Below the pieces are notes generated by a model that saw only the letters and a program-made list of their open reading frames with translations, was not told the origin of the DNA and ran no database searches. A stretch of DNA of 34,345 nucleotides. It comes from an uncultured Eubacteriales bacterium. GTDB lineage: Bacteria > Bacillota > Clostridia > Lachnospirales > Anaerotignaceae. Shown here piece after piece: positions 7,905 through 16,995 of the stretch (positions are counted from its first letter, which is position 1; each line of letters starts with the position of its first letter). Location of the stretch: positions 1 through 34,345 of the forward strand of contig URCD01000015.1 of NCBI GenBank assembly GCA_900546215.1. The letters are read 5' to 3'. The position numbers and the translations under genes are program-made.

Positions 7905-8840
7905 TTAAATTATTTTCTTATTTTTAAGTTCATCTATCATAATTTCCAGAGCAGAGTCTTTGTCTGTGTCCGACATATCAATCCACGTCCCCTTTGTCTG
8001 CCTTCTGAACCAGGTCAGCTGCCTTTTAGCAAAGTGTCTGGTATATTTTTTAATATCCTCAACAGCTTTTTCAAGCGTTATTTCTCCTTTAAAATAAGGG
8101 ATAAATTCTTTGTAGCCAAGACCCTGCATACTCACCAGTTCCGGCGAATACCCCTTATCGACAAGACCTCTTACTTCCTCCTCAAGGCCATTTTCCATCA
8201 TTATATCTACACGCATGTCTATTCTGTCATAAAGCTTGTCCCTATCCATATTAAGCACAAAAAATGCGAGATTATAGGGAGATTCCTTCTCTTTCGCGTT
8301 CTTATTATGCTCAGACATTTTCTCGCCTGTAAGCCTGTAATATTCCAATGCCCTTGCCACTCTTTTTATATTGTTGGGATGAATAATCTGTGCATATTCC
8401 GGATCAACGGCCACAAGCATTTTATGAAGGCTCTTCGCCCCTTCCTTTTTTGCAATGTCATATAACTCATCACGGATAGCCGAGCCTGTTTCCTCGGTAA
8501 AGTCGTTGTCATACACTAAGGCATTTATATAAAACCCCGTGCCTCCCACAATCATAGGAATGTGACCTCTGTTATATATGTCCTGCATATATTCCTTGGC
8601 CTTTTTCTGAAACACCATAACGTTATACTCCTCGTCAGGATATATCTCATCAATAAGAAAGTGCGGTATCCCGCACATTTCCTCTGCTGTTGGCTTTGCT
8701 GTTCCTATATTCATCAATTTATAAACCTGCATTGAGTCCCCGGATATTATCTCACCGCCAATTTTCTGTGCCAGTCTTATAGATAAATCCGTTTTTCCGC
8801 AGGCTGTAGGCCCTGCTATTACAATAAGAGGTTTTTTCAT
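7905..8840 (-). CDS. miaA: tRNA dimethylallyltransferase
   Basis: Transfers a dimethylallyl group to N6 of A37 in tRNAs reading UNN codons; the product is the substrate of MiaB, encoded at the start of this cluster. The 311-residue protein has a P-loop GPTACGKT at residues 10-17, then SGDSMQVYK and the VGGTGFYINAL motif, in the usual order, and is of normal length. The RBS AGGTGA overlaps the mutL stop codon (TAGGTGA), with 11 bases between frames, indicating tight coupling with mutL. Confidence 0.97.
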   Translation of the reverse strand: MKKPLIVIAGPTACGKTDLSIRLAQKIGGEIISGDSMQVYKLMNIGTAKPTAEEMCGIPHFLIDEIYPDEEYNVMVFQKKAKEYMQDIYNRGHIPMIVGGTGFYINALVYDNDFTEETGSAIRDELYDIAKKEGAKSLHKMLVAVDPEYAQIIHPNNIKRVARALEYYRLTGEKMSEHNKNAKEKESPYNLAFFVLNMDRDKLYDRIDMRVDIMMENGLEEEVRGLVDKGYSPELVSMQGLGYKEFIPYFKGEITLEKAVEDIKKYTRHFAKRQLTWFRRQTKGTWIDMSDTDKDSALEIMIDELKNKKII

Positions 8841-8851
8841 TCCTATATCAC

Positions 8852-10840
8852 CTACTGTATTCTTTTAAACTTCTTTTCAAGCTCATATTCTGTCAGTTCT
8901 ATAATCGTAGGCCTTCCGTGTGGGCAGCTGAATGGATTTTTAAGAGAAAGAAGCTTTACAATTAATTCCTCAGCCTCTTTTACAGTCAGCACATCTCCGC
9001 CCTTTACAGCAGCCTTGCATGCCATTGTTGCCAAGCTTAAAAGCTTTTTGTCATATATATTCTTTACATTCTCATTCTTTATAGAATCAATTATGTCCAT
9101 TAAAAACGAAGCAGAAGCAGGCTTATCAAATAAGTATGGAACACTGAGCACGTAAAATTCTCCGTTTTCCTCAGAAAATTTAAATCCAAAGCCCTCAAGT
9201 TCTTTTATATTGTCACTAAAAATATCCTTTTCCGCATCGCTTAATATAAGTCTCTCGCCTGCAATAAGGTCTTGGGAGATAATTTTGCCATTCTTGAATT
9301 TATCCGAAAATTCTTCGAAAAGTATTCTTTCATGAGCAGCGTGCTGGTCTATAATAAATACGCTGCTGTTCTGCTCTATTATCCAATAGGTTGAGAAAAC
9401 CTGTCCAATTATCCTGTAATTATCAAAAAACGGTTTTTCATCAGAAAATTCCTTTGGCTCTTCAATGATAACAGAAGGTGCCTCTGAGTCTTCAGATTTG
9501 CGCTCCTGGATAGATTCCTTTATTTTTTCTATCATCTGTGCATGCTCCGGAATAAGCTCAGAGTCGCTTACAATATATTCCGCCTTAGGTTCATTTACAA
9601 CGTCTGATTTTATTCCTTTTAAAAGCATTTCAGCGTATTTTCTGTCGTTATCCGACACAGCTGTATTGAATTTCACAAATCCGGCCGCCTCATCTTTTAA
9701 AGAAGACACCCCTTTTTCCTTTGTTTTTTTCTCTTCATTTATATCGTCAAATATTTTTTGCTGTTCCGGTTTTTCTACTGTTTCAGGAGGGTTTATGTAC
9801 TCCTTTACGGAGGCCGAGGGTTTGCTTTCCCAGTCGGCACCCTTGATAAGGACTTTGTCTTTAAATGTATTTACAATACTCTCATAAACAAATCTATAAA
9901 CAGCGTCTTCGTCCCTAAAGCGGACCTCGAGCTTAGCTGGGTGTACGTTAACGTCTACCATAGAAGGATCAACACCCATAGAAAGCACATATATCGGAAA
10001 TTTACCAATCATCAGCCTTGTTTTATACGCTTCCTCGGCAGCGGCCGATACGACCTGATTTCTTATAAATCTTCCGTTTATAAACAGATTTTCATAACTC
10101 CTGTTAGCCCTTGAAAGTTCAGGCCTACCTATGAGCCCCGCAAGCTTCATTTCCTCACTCTGCGCTGAAATATCCAGCATTTTAAATGCTGTATCCTTTC
10201 CGTAGACATGATATACTGCGGTTTTTAAGTCGCTGTTTCCTGACGTATGTATAATTACCGTACCGTTATTTATATACTTAAATGATATTTCAGGATGTCC
10301 AAGCACAAACTTCATAACAACATCAGAAATGTGACCTGCCTCCGTTGACGGCTTTTTGAGAAATTTTCTTCTGGCCGGGACATTATAGAATATGTCCTCT
10401 ATCGTTATAGACGTTCCGTTTGAAGTTCCCTCCGGCCGAATATACTCAAGTATGCCTCCGTTAATTCTTATTCTTATTCCTGCCTCGGCTTCCCTTGTTT
10501 TTGTAACCATCTCGGCCTTGGATACCGCCGCAATACTTGCAAGTGCCTCGCCTCTGAAGCCAAGAGAAAAAACGCTTTCCAAGTCCTCGGCAGAACGAAT
10601 TTTGCTTGTCGCATGTCTCAAAAACGCCGTTTTGACATCGTCAGCAGGAATACCGCAGCCATCGTCGGTAATTCGGATAAATGTCGTTCCTCCATCCTTT
10701 ATCTCAACGGTTATGTTGCCTGCGCCCGCGTCAATTGCGTTTTCAATCAGTTCCTTTACTACGGATCCCGGCCTTTCAACAACCTCTCCCGCTGCAATCT
10801 TATTTATTGTACTGTTGTCAAGAAGTCTGATTTTATTCAT
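8852..10840 (-). CDS. mutL: DNA mismatch repair protein MutL
   Basis: ATPase and nicking endonuclease recruited by MutS. The N-terminal GHKL ATPase domain shows NKIAAGEVVERP, ENAIDAG, DDGCGI and FRGEAL. A charged linker at roughly 340-470 leads to a C-terminal domain with DQHAAHE plus the downstream Glu (from residue 498), the metal-binding endonuclease motif found in bacteria that lack MutH. ACKAAVKGGD and CPHGRP follow, which complete the endonuclease site. About 662 residues. I prefer ATG at 10840, which gives the family-like MNKIRLLD start. A GTG at 10849 is also in frame and would overlap the mutS stop (GTGA), so translational coupling holds either way. Confidence 0.96.
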   Translation of the reverse strand: MNKIRLLDNSTINKIAAGEVVERPGSVVKELIENAIDAGAGNITVEIKDGGTTFIRITDDGCGIPADDVKTAFLRHATSKIRSAEDLESVFSLGFRGEALASIAAVSKAEMVTKTREAEAGIRIRINGGILEYIRPEGTSNGTSITIEDIFYNVPARRKFLKKPSTEAGHISDVVMKFVLGHPEISFKYINNGTVIIHTSGNSDLKTAVYHVYGKDTAFKMLDISAQSEEMKLAGLIGRPELSRANRSYENLFINGRFIRNQVVSAAAEEAYKTRLMIGKFPIYVLSMGVDPSMVDVNVHPAKLEVRFRDEDAVYRFVYESIVNTFKDKVLIKGADWESKPSASVKEYINPPETVEKPEQQKIFDDINEEKKTKEKGVSSLKDEAAGFVKFNTAVSDNDRKYAEMLLKGIKSDVVNEPKAEYIVSDSELIPEHAQMIEKIKESIQERKSEDSEAPSVIIEEPKEFSDEKPFFDNYRIIGQVFSTYWIIEQNSSVFIIDQHAAHERILFEEFSDKFKNGKIISQDLIAGERLILSDAEKDIFSDNIKELEGFGFKFSEENGEFYVLSVPYLFDKPASASFLMDIIDSIKNENVKNIYDKKLLSLATMACKAAVKGGDVLTVKEAEELIVKLLSLKNPFSCPHGRPTIIELTEYELEKKFKRIQ

Positions 10841-10845
10841 GTCAA

Positions 10846-13467
10846 TCACATTCCCTTAATTTTGTTCTGCAAATCAAAAAGCGTCTGCAGAGCCTGTATC
10901 GGTGTAAGCGCCATCACGTCTATTTTATTTATTTCATCTATAATCTGGGTTTCCTGTACATTAAACATATCTATCTGGACTGCCATTTCCTCTGAGGCTT
11001 CCTTCGCCTCGTCTGCAAGCTTCTTTGTTTTCTTGGTTATATCAGCGGCATTAAGCTTTTTGAGAATTGTGTTTGCCCTTTTTATTACCTTATTAGGAAG
11101 TCCCGCAAGTCTGGCAACCTGGACTCCATAGCTGTGATCGGCGCCACCGCGTTTAATTTTACGCAGGAATATTATATCCTCGCCTTCCTCTTTCACTGTT
11201 ATGCAGTAGTTTTTAACGCCGGGAAGCTTTCCCTCAAGCTCTGTCAGTTCATGGTAATGGGTGGCAAATAAGGTTTTAGCGCCAAGCTGCTTAGTGTCAG
11301 AAATATATTCAAGTACAGCCCAAGCGATTGAAAGCCCGTCAAAGGTGCTTGTACCTCGGCCTATTTCATCAAGTATAAGAAGGCTCCTTTTAGTGGCGTT
11401 GTTTAAAATATTTGCAACCTCAGTCATCTCAACCATAAAAGTACTCTGGCCGGAGGCCAAGTCGTCCGACGCGCCCACCCTTGTAAATATTCTGTCGCAG
11501 ACCCCTATTACGGCTTGTGAAGCCGGAACAAACGAACCGATCTGGGCAAGCAGGGTTATAATAGCTGTCTGTCTCATATATGTTGACTTACCTGCCATAT
11601 TGGGCCCAGTAATAATTAAAAGCCTGTTGTCGCCGCTGTCAAGATAAACGTCATTTGATATGAACGCATTAGAAGACATTTTCTCAACAGAAGGGTGTCT
11701 TCCGTCCTTAATATCAACAATATCTCCGTCATTTACTGTCGGCTTAATATAGTTCTGAGTCTGGGCGGCCTCGGCAAGAGACTGCAGAGCGTCCGCAACC
11801 GCAACCACATATGCCGTATATTGTATTCTGTTTACCTGTGAGGCGACTTTATTTCTAACCTCACAGAATGTCTCGTATTCAAGGTTTATCAGTCTGTCAG
11901 CAGAGCCCAGTATAAGCTCGGCAAGCTGTTCCAATTCCTCAGTCGTGTACCTTTCTGTATTTGTAAGCGTCTGCTTTCTGATAAAATATCCAGGCACCTG
12001 ATTTATATATGATTTTGAAACCTCTATGTAATAGCCAAAAACCCTGTTATAGTTAATTCTCAGGGTCTTTATGCCTGTCTTTTCTTTTTCTTTTCTTTCA
12101 AGCTCCTTTATCCACTGGGAGCCCTTTTCTTTGGCCTGTATAAGGGAGTCTGCTTCAGAAGAATATCCCTTTTTAATCATGCCTCCCTCTCTTACTGAAA
12201 ACGGAGGGTCTTCAACAATGGCCTTATCAATCAAGCTGAATATATCCTCAAGCGTGTCAAGCTCATTATATATCTGGCTGAGATATGGACTTTTACACTC
12301 TTTTAGCAGCTTCTTAAGCTGCGGCATATTTTCGATTGATGTTTTCAGATTTACAAGTTCCCTTGCGTTTGCCGTTTTGTAGACGATCCTGCTCATTATA
12401 CGCTCAAAATCATGCATAGTTGACAGTACGTCTTTTATTTCCTCTCTTCGGAAGAAGTCATTTACAAGCTCCTCCACTGCGTCAAGCCTTTTATTTATAT
12501 CGTCTGAGCTAATCAGCGGCTGCTCCACCCATTTTCTAAGGAGTCTGGCACCCATAGCTGTTTTAGTCCTGTCTATAACCCAAAGAAGAGAGCCTTTTCT
12601 ATTCTTCTCCCTCATAGTCTCTGTGAGTTCAAGATTTCTTCTTGTATTAGCGTCAAGAAGCATAAAGTCACTTGTAGAATATATCGAAATTTTACTTATA
12701 TGCTCCAGATTGTTTTTCTGGGTCTCATAAAGGTAGTCGAGCAGTGCTCCACTCGCGCAGGCGGCAAATACTCTTCCATTTAAGCCCAAGCCATCGACAT
12801 TGAGTACATTAAAATGCCTGCAAATTGATTTTACGGCGTTTCTATAGCTGAAGCAGCTGTTTTCCGAAACACTTAGCTTTATGTTCAGTATTCTGCCTAT
12901 TTTTCCTGCACATTCGGTTTCAGAAAACTTTTCGTTTACTATTATTTCTGCCGGCATAAACCGCGCGGCCTCGTCATAGAGCTTTTCCTCTGCGTTAGCT
13001 GATACAAACTCCGCAGTCTGAAACTCCCCTGTAGTCACATCGCATACGGCAATAGCGTATCCGTTTGAATCTCCGTATATAGACATTATGTAATTGTTTT
13101 TATTTTCGTCAAGTACTTCATTGTCTATTACCGTGCCCGGTGTAACAACACGTATTACGTCTCTTTTTACTATACCCTTGGCCTCTTTCGGATCCTCAAC
13201 CTGCTCGCATATAGCAACCTTATATCCGTTTTGGACAAGCTTATCTATATATCCGTCTGCAGAATGGAAAGGGACGCCGCACATGGGCGCCCTTTCACTT
13301 TGTCCCCAGTCTTTTCCTGTGAGAGTTAATCCAAGTTCTCTGGAGCCGATTACGGCATCCTCAAAAAAAAGTTCGTAAAAGTCGCCTAATCGGAAAAACA
13401 GCAGGCAATGCCGGTATTTATTTTTAATTTCAAAGTACTGCTCCATCATTGGTGTAACTTTTGCCAT
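10846..13467 (-). CDS. mutS: DNA mismatch repair protein MutS
   Basis: Recognises mismatches and small loops and signals to MutL. The 873-residue protein has the N-terminal mismatch-reading domain with FRLGDFYELF (the Phe-x-Glu wedge), connector, core/lever and clamp domains. A C-terminal ABC-type ATPase contains Walker A GPNMAGKST near residue 621, the STFMVEM signature region, LLILDEIGRGTSTFDG as Walker B, and the ATHYHELTELE segment. Length is typical of MutS1, and no Smr domain of the MutS2 type is present. A GAGGGGA site precedes the ATG. It follows the RicA-like gene by 57 bases. Confidence 0.98.
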   Translation of the reverse strand: MAKVTPMMEQYFEIKNKYRHCLLFFRLGDFYELFFEDAVIGSRELGLTLTGKDWGQSERAPMCGVPFHSADGYIDKLVQNGYKVAICEQVEDPKEAKGIVKRDVIRVVTPGTVIDNEVLDENKNNYIMSIYGDSNGYAIAVCDVTTGEFQTAEFVSANAEEKLYDEAARFMPAEIIVNEKFSETECAGKIGRILNIKLSVSENSCFSYRNAVKSICRHFNVLNVDGLGLNGRVFAACASGALLDYLYETQKNNLEHISKISIYSTSDFMLLDANTRRNLELTETMREKNRKGSLLWVIDRTKTAMGARLLRKWVEQPLISSDDINKRLDAVEELVNDFFRREEIKDVLSTMHDFERIMSRIVYKTANARELVNLKTSIENMPQLKKLLKECKSPYLSQIYNELDTLEDIFSLIDKAIVEDPPFSVREGGMIKKGYSSEADSLIQAKEKGSQWIKELERKEKEKTGIKTLRINYNRVFGYYIEVSKSYINQVPGYFIRKQTLTNTERYTTEELEQLAELILGSADRLINLEYETFCEVRNKVASQVNRIQYTAYVVAVADALQSLAEAAQTQNYIKPTVNDGDIVDIKDGRHPSVEKMSSNAFISNDVYLDSGDNRLLIITGPNMAGKSTYMRQTAIITLLAQIGSFVPASQAVIGVCDRIFTRVGASDDLASGQSTFMVEMTEVANILNNATKRSLLILDEIGRGTSTFDGLSIAWAVLEYISDTKQLGAKTLFATHYHELTELEGKLPGVKNYCITVKEEGEDIIFLRKIKRGGADHSYGVQVARLAGLPNKVIKRANTILKKLNAADITKKTKKLADEAKEASEEMAVQIDMFNVQETQIIDEINKIDVMALTPIQALQTLFDLQNKIKGM

Positions 13468-13524
13468 TTTTAATCCCCTCTTAAACGTCCTCTGCGTTCC
13501 TTTCAGAAAATTCAGTGTTTTAAA

Positions 13525-13920
13525 TTAGTGACATCCGCTGCATGTTGAACATCCGCCGCCGCAGCCGCCTGCGCTTTCGGGTGTAAGTGTGTTTTGAAGA
13601 GCTGTCATAATGATGTTGAATACACTCTGTGTATATTCATTGAAATCGCTTTCAGCTTTATAAAGAGCGCCAGATGTTCCGCGTTCTCTTATTGCAGTAT
13701 TAAGAGCATTTATTTCTTCGTAGAAAGCATCCTTATCCTCATCAGGCACATCCTCGTTTCCAAGTCTGTTCTGAAAAGCGTTCTGTTTATTAACATAATC
13801 CTGAACCATTTTCTGTGCTTCAAGGTCTTCGTCATATGCTTTTTTAGCAGTAATAAAAGCCTGTCCGTATTCTGAATTGATAAGCTCCTCCGCTAATTTT
13901 CTCGCTGTCTGTTCAACCAT
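13525..13920 (-). CDS. ricA: YlbF/YmcA-family protein (RicA-like) with cysteine-rich tail
   Basis: Helical 131-residue protein of the YlbF/YmcA family. In Bacillus subtilis, RicA (YmcA) forms a complex with RicF and RicT that carries Fe-S clusters and affects RNase Y-dependent mRNA maturation, competence, biofilm and sporulation. Residues 1-112 are predicted mostly helical. The last residues carry Cys120, Cys124, Cys127 and Cys130 (C-x3-C-x2-C-x2-C) in a Gly/Ser setting, suited to binding an Fe-S cluster. Position supports the assignment: in B. subtilis ymcA likewise follows miaB and precedes mutS (with cotE between, absent here). The ATG lies one base after the miaB stop. RicF-like identity cannot be excluded from sequence alone. 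Confidence 0.8.
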   Translation of the reverse strand: MVEQTARKLAEELINSEYGQAFITAKKAYDEDLEAQKMVQDYVNKQNAFQNRLGNEDVPDEDKDAFYEEINALNTAIRERGTSGALYKAESDFNEYTQSVFNIIMTALQNTLTPESAGGCGGGCSTCSGCH

Positions 13921-13921
13921 T

Positions 13922-15346
13922 TTATTTCATCCTTTCTCCTATTAAATAGAATATTTTATTTTGTGTTATTTTAACAGGTATTACCTGACCTATTAACTCT
14001 TCTCCTCCCTCAAAATGAACAAGGGAGTTTCTTTCTGTCCTGCCTGTAACCATATTAGGATCCTGCCTGTTAACTTCCTCAACAAGCACATTTTCAATAC
14101 TGCCTACCATTTTCTCGCTTATCTTCTCAACCCCTGCATTTACATGCTCCAGCAGCCTGTTAAAGCGTTCTTTTGCAACAGCTTCATCTATCTGATTATC
14201 CATAACAGCGGCGGGCGTTCCTGTTCTTTTTGAATACAGGAAGGTAAAGGCTGTTGAATAGCCTACCCTGTCCACCACATCAAGAGTTTCCACAAAATCC
14301 TCCTCCGTCTCGCCGGGGAATCCAACAATAATGTCTGTGCTGATAAGTATATCAGGAATTTCCTTCTTTAATTTCTCAACAAGAGACAGATATTGTTCCT
14401 TTGTATATCGTCTGTTCATTCTGCTCAAAATTTCCGTACTGCCTGACTGAACCGGCAAATGAAGGTAATTGCAAACTTTGTCACAGTCACGCATAGCGGC
14501 AATAAGCTCATCCGATAAATCCTTTGGATGGGATGTCATAAAGCGTATTCTTTCTATGCCTTCTATCTCATTTACCATTCTCAAAAGCTCTGAGAAGGAT
14601 ATGGGTTTTTCAAGGGTTTTGCCGTAGCTGTTTACATTTTGTCCCAACAACATTATTTCCTTTACGCCTTCCTTTACAAGGCCGGTTATCTCGTTTATAA
14701 TATCTTTGGCTTCCCTGCTTCGTTCTCTGCCGCGCACATAAGGGACTATGCAATAGCTGCAGAAGTTGTTGCAGCCGTACATTATATTTACAGAGGCCTT
14801 GAACGGAATTTTTCTTATACTTCTGAAATCTTCCATAATTTCGCCATGCTCCTGCCAAATATCAAATATAGTATCTCCCGTTTCCATATTAGTAAGCATA
14901 AGCGAAGGAAGCTTGTAAATATTGAAAGTTCCAAAAACAATGTCAACATTTTTAAATGTTCTTTTTATTCTTTCAAGCACCTGTTCCTGCTGCATCATAC
15001 AGCCGCACATAGCGATTTTTATATTTTTGTTTTTTTCCTTATAGTGTTTAAGATATCCAAGCCTTCCGTATATTTTTTCCTCGGCGTTTTCTCTAATGCA
15101 GCAGGTATTGTAGAGAATAAAATCCGCATCCTGCTCATCATCTGTGTGTTCATATCCCATATCGGTAAGCATAAATGAAAGCTTTTCTGAATCATGGGCA
15201 TTCATCTGGCAGCCAGTAGTAAGTATAAAATACTTTCTTTTTCTGCCAGTCTCCTCAGTATATTTATCGTTAATGGCGCGGATCTTTTCTATTGCCTCTT
15301 TCTGTGCTCTTAACTCCTCGTCATGAATTACATTTCCCTCAGCCAA
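13922..15346 (-). CDS. miaB: tRNA-2-methylthio-N6-dimethylallyladenosine synthase
   Basis: Radical SAM methylthiotransferase that adds a methylthio group at C2 of i6A37 in tRNA, acting after MiaA. The 474-residue protein shows the N-terminal auxiliary [4Fe-4S] ligands in TTGCQMN (Cys46), YNTCCIRE (Cys82/Cys83 area) and MCGCMMQ (Cys114/Cys116 area). The radical SAM motif CNNFCSYC follows (Cys192, Cys196, Cys199), and a TRAM RNA-binding domain is at the end. The start is TTG at 15346, eight bases after AGGTGG; there is no in-frame ATG before the first essential cysteine. It is the first gene of the miaB-ricA-mutS-mutL-miaA-ynbB-dacF cluster. Confidence 0.97.
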   Translation of the reverse strand: MAEGNVIHDEELRAQKEAIEKIRAINDKYTEETGRKRKYFILTTGCQMNAHDSEKLSFMLTDMGYEHTDDEQDADFILYNTCCIRENAEEKIYGRLGYLKHYKEKNKNIKIAMCGCMMQQEQVLERIKRTFKNVDIVFGTFNIYKLPSLMLTNMETGDTIFDIWQEHGEIMEDFRSIRKIPFKASVNIMYGCNNFCSYCIVPYVRGRERSREAKDIINEITGLVKEGVKEIMLLGQNVNSYGKTLEKPISFSELLRMVNEIEGIERIRFMTSHPKDLSDELIAAMRDCDKVCNYLHLPVQSGSTEILSRMNRRYTKEQYLSLVEKLKKEIPDILISTDIIVGFPGETEEDFVETLDVVDRVGYSTAFTFLYSKRTGTPAAVMDNQIDEAVAKERFNRLLEHVNAGVEKISEKMVGSIENVLVEEVNRQDPNMVTGRTERNSLVHFEGGEELIGQVIPVKITQNKIFYLIGERMK

Positions 15347-15386
15347 TTATTAAACCACCTTATAATTAATATCTACAGTATTTTTA

Positions 15387-15415
15387 AGTATATCACATAA
15401 ATTTTGTATACTCAA
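15387..15415 (-). promoter_or_regulatory. Promoter of the miaB-dacF cluster
   Basis: Minus-strand -35 TTGAGT at 15410-15415, 17-base spacer, and -10 TATACT at 15387-15392 with an upstream TGA (extended -10). It is about 40 bases before the miaB TTG start and gives the likely main promoter for the 10 kb cluster below it. Confidence 0.75.
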
Positions 15416-15513
15416 TAATTTTTCAACATTTCATATCAAAACAGTATGAATTTATTTGCTCCAAAATACTCTTAAACTAAGCCCCTAATATTTTAAAAGT
15501 CCTGGTTATATAA

Positions 15514-16860
15514 CTACAGCGCCTTTGCCAGCAGTTTCTTTTTATTTTTAAGAAAATATAAAAGACCTACCAGATCGGCCAGTCCCCAGCCTATTGGAAT
15601 TGACCACCATATTCCCACAACGCCTATGGCTGGAATTGAAGCAAGCGTATAGGATAAAACGACACGCGTCCCCAACGAGACTATTGTGAGTACAACTGAC
15701 ATTCCCGGCTTTCCAAGAGCCCTATACAGAGCATAAAATAACATCAAGCAGCCAATTCCAATGTAAAAGGCTCCTTCTATATGCAGATACCGTATGCCCT
15801 CGGCGATAATCTCAGTTTCTGTCGGCTCAATAAAAATCAGCATTAACTGTTTTGCTGCGAACCACATAACCAGGGACGCCAGAATACAGTAGAGAGCAGA
15901 AGATGAAACCGCATATTTTATGCCCTTCATAATTCTATCCTTTTTCCTTGCACCCATATTCTGCGCTGTGAATGTTGAAAAAGCATTCGCATATTCCTGT
16001 ACTGTCAAATATGCAAATGAGTCAATTTTTACGGCGGCGGCAAATGCAGCCATAACTGCTGTCCCGAAGCTGTTCACCAAGCCTTGTACCATAAGAATAC
16101 CAAAGTTCATTACTGACTGCTGCATACAAGTAAATATTGAGTATCCGGCAATTTCCCGAAAATTCTCTATACTGATTTTTCTTCCTCTGAAAGCGGTTCT
16201 GACAGTTTTATTTTTAGAAACTACATATACTCCTATTCCTATTCCCGATATGTATTGGGCTATTATCGTGGCCTCTGCCGCGCCCACGGCTCCCCTGTTC
16301 AAAACTGCAACAAACAGCAGGTCAAGTCCTATATTTAATACCGTTGAAACGCCTAAAAACACAAGCGGTATGACCGAATTTCCTACTGCCTTCAAGTAGG
16401 CGGCAAAAAAATTATAAAAAAATATTGCCGGAATACCGCTGAACACAACAAGCAGGTAGGATCTTGTTATTTCCTGTATTTCATGAGGTATATTCATCCA
16501 CTTTATTATAAAATCAACGCATGTAATAGACACAGCCGTTAAAAGCAACGATATAGCGGCTGTAAGAAAAAATGAGGCACAGAGACTGTCTTTCAGCCCC
16601 TCATCATCCTTTTTGCCGAAGCATACAGAAAATACAATCCCGCTTCCCATACACAAACCAAGAATTATAGACGTTAAAAACGTCATGAGTGCAAAGGCGG
16701 ACCCTACAGCGGCAAGCGCTCTGGCTCCTATAAACTTTCCAACAACCCATGTATCAACAACGTTGTAGCACTGCTGAAGAATATTTCCAAGTATCATAGG
16801 CAGCGCAAATATGCACATTGTTTTAAATACCGGTCCCTGGGTTAAATCCCTCTGCTCCAT
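15514..16860 (-). CDS. MATE family efflux transporter
   Basis: Complete 448-residue MATE antiporter with about twelve transmembrane segments in two homologous halves. It has a short polar N-terminus, then ALPMILGNILQQCYNVVDT in the first helix, TVQEYANAFSTFTAQNMGA at the start of the second half, and a Lys-rich C-terminus. It is a distinct paralogue of the MATE protein at the left edge of the window. GAGG lies seven bases before the ATG. It sits alone between pnp and miaB with its own promoter at 16907-16935, and I see no clear terminator after it, so some readthrough into miaB is possible. Its substrate is unknown. Confidence 0.95.
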   Translation of the reverse strand: MEQRDLTQGPVFKTMCIFALPMILGNILQQCYNVVDTWVVGKFIGARALAAVGSAFALMTFLTSIILGLCMGSGIVFSVCFGKKDDEGLKDSLCASFFLTAAISLLLTAVSITCVDFIIKWMNIPHEIQEITRSYLLVVFSGIPAIFFYNFFAAYLKAVGNSVIPLVFLGVSTVLNIGLDLLFVAVLNRGAVGAAEATIIAQYISGIGIGVYVVSKNKTVRTAFRGRKISIENFREIAGYSIFTCMQQSVMNFGILMVQGLVNSFGTAVMAAFAAAVKIDSFAYLTVQEYANAFSTFTAQNMGARKKDRIMKGIKYAVSSSALYCILASLVMWFAAKQLMLIFIEPTETEIIAEGIRYLHIEGAFYIGIGCLMLFYALYRALGKPGMSVVLTIVSLGTRVVLSYTLASIPAIGVVGIWWSIPIGWGLADLVGLLYFLKNKKKLLAKAL

Positions 16861-16906
16861 ATAACTACCTCATTTCCAAATAACCTAATAGCTTTCCTAA
16901 GAGAAA

Positions 16907-16935
16907 AGCTTAGCATTTTTCATATACTAAGTCAA
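16907..16935 (-). promoter_or_regulatory. Promoter of the MATE transporter gene
   Basis: Minus-strand -35 TTGACT at 16930-16935, 17-base spacer, and -10 TAAGCT at 16907-16912 with an upstream TGC. It sits directly after the pnp terminator. A small inverted repeat, AGCTTT and AAAGCT about ten bases apart, overlaps the -10 and start of transcription; it might be an operator, but this is weak. Confidence 0.65.
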
Positions 16936-16942
16936 TTCGTTT

Positions 16943-16977
16943 AAAATAAAAAGAGGAAGTCTTAAACGACTTCCTCT
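16943..16977 (-). terminator. Rho-independent terminator after pnp
   Basis: Perfect 10-base-pair stem AGAGGAAGTC/GACTTCCTCT (16952-16961 with 16968-16977) with a six-base loop, followed in the minus transcript by TTTTTATTTT. It closes the rimP-to-pnp region. Confidence 0.93.
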
Positions 16978-16995
16978 ATATCTCAAATATCTAAT

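Noticed and set aside
14639..15178. Plus-strand frame of 179 codons opposite miaB
   Set aside because: Antisense shadow of miaB; no binding site or motif.
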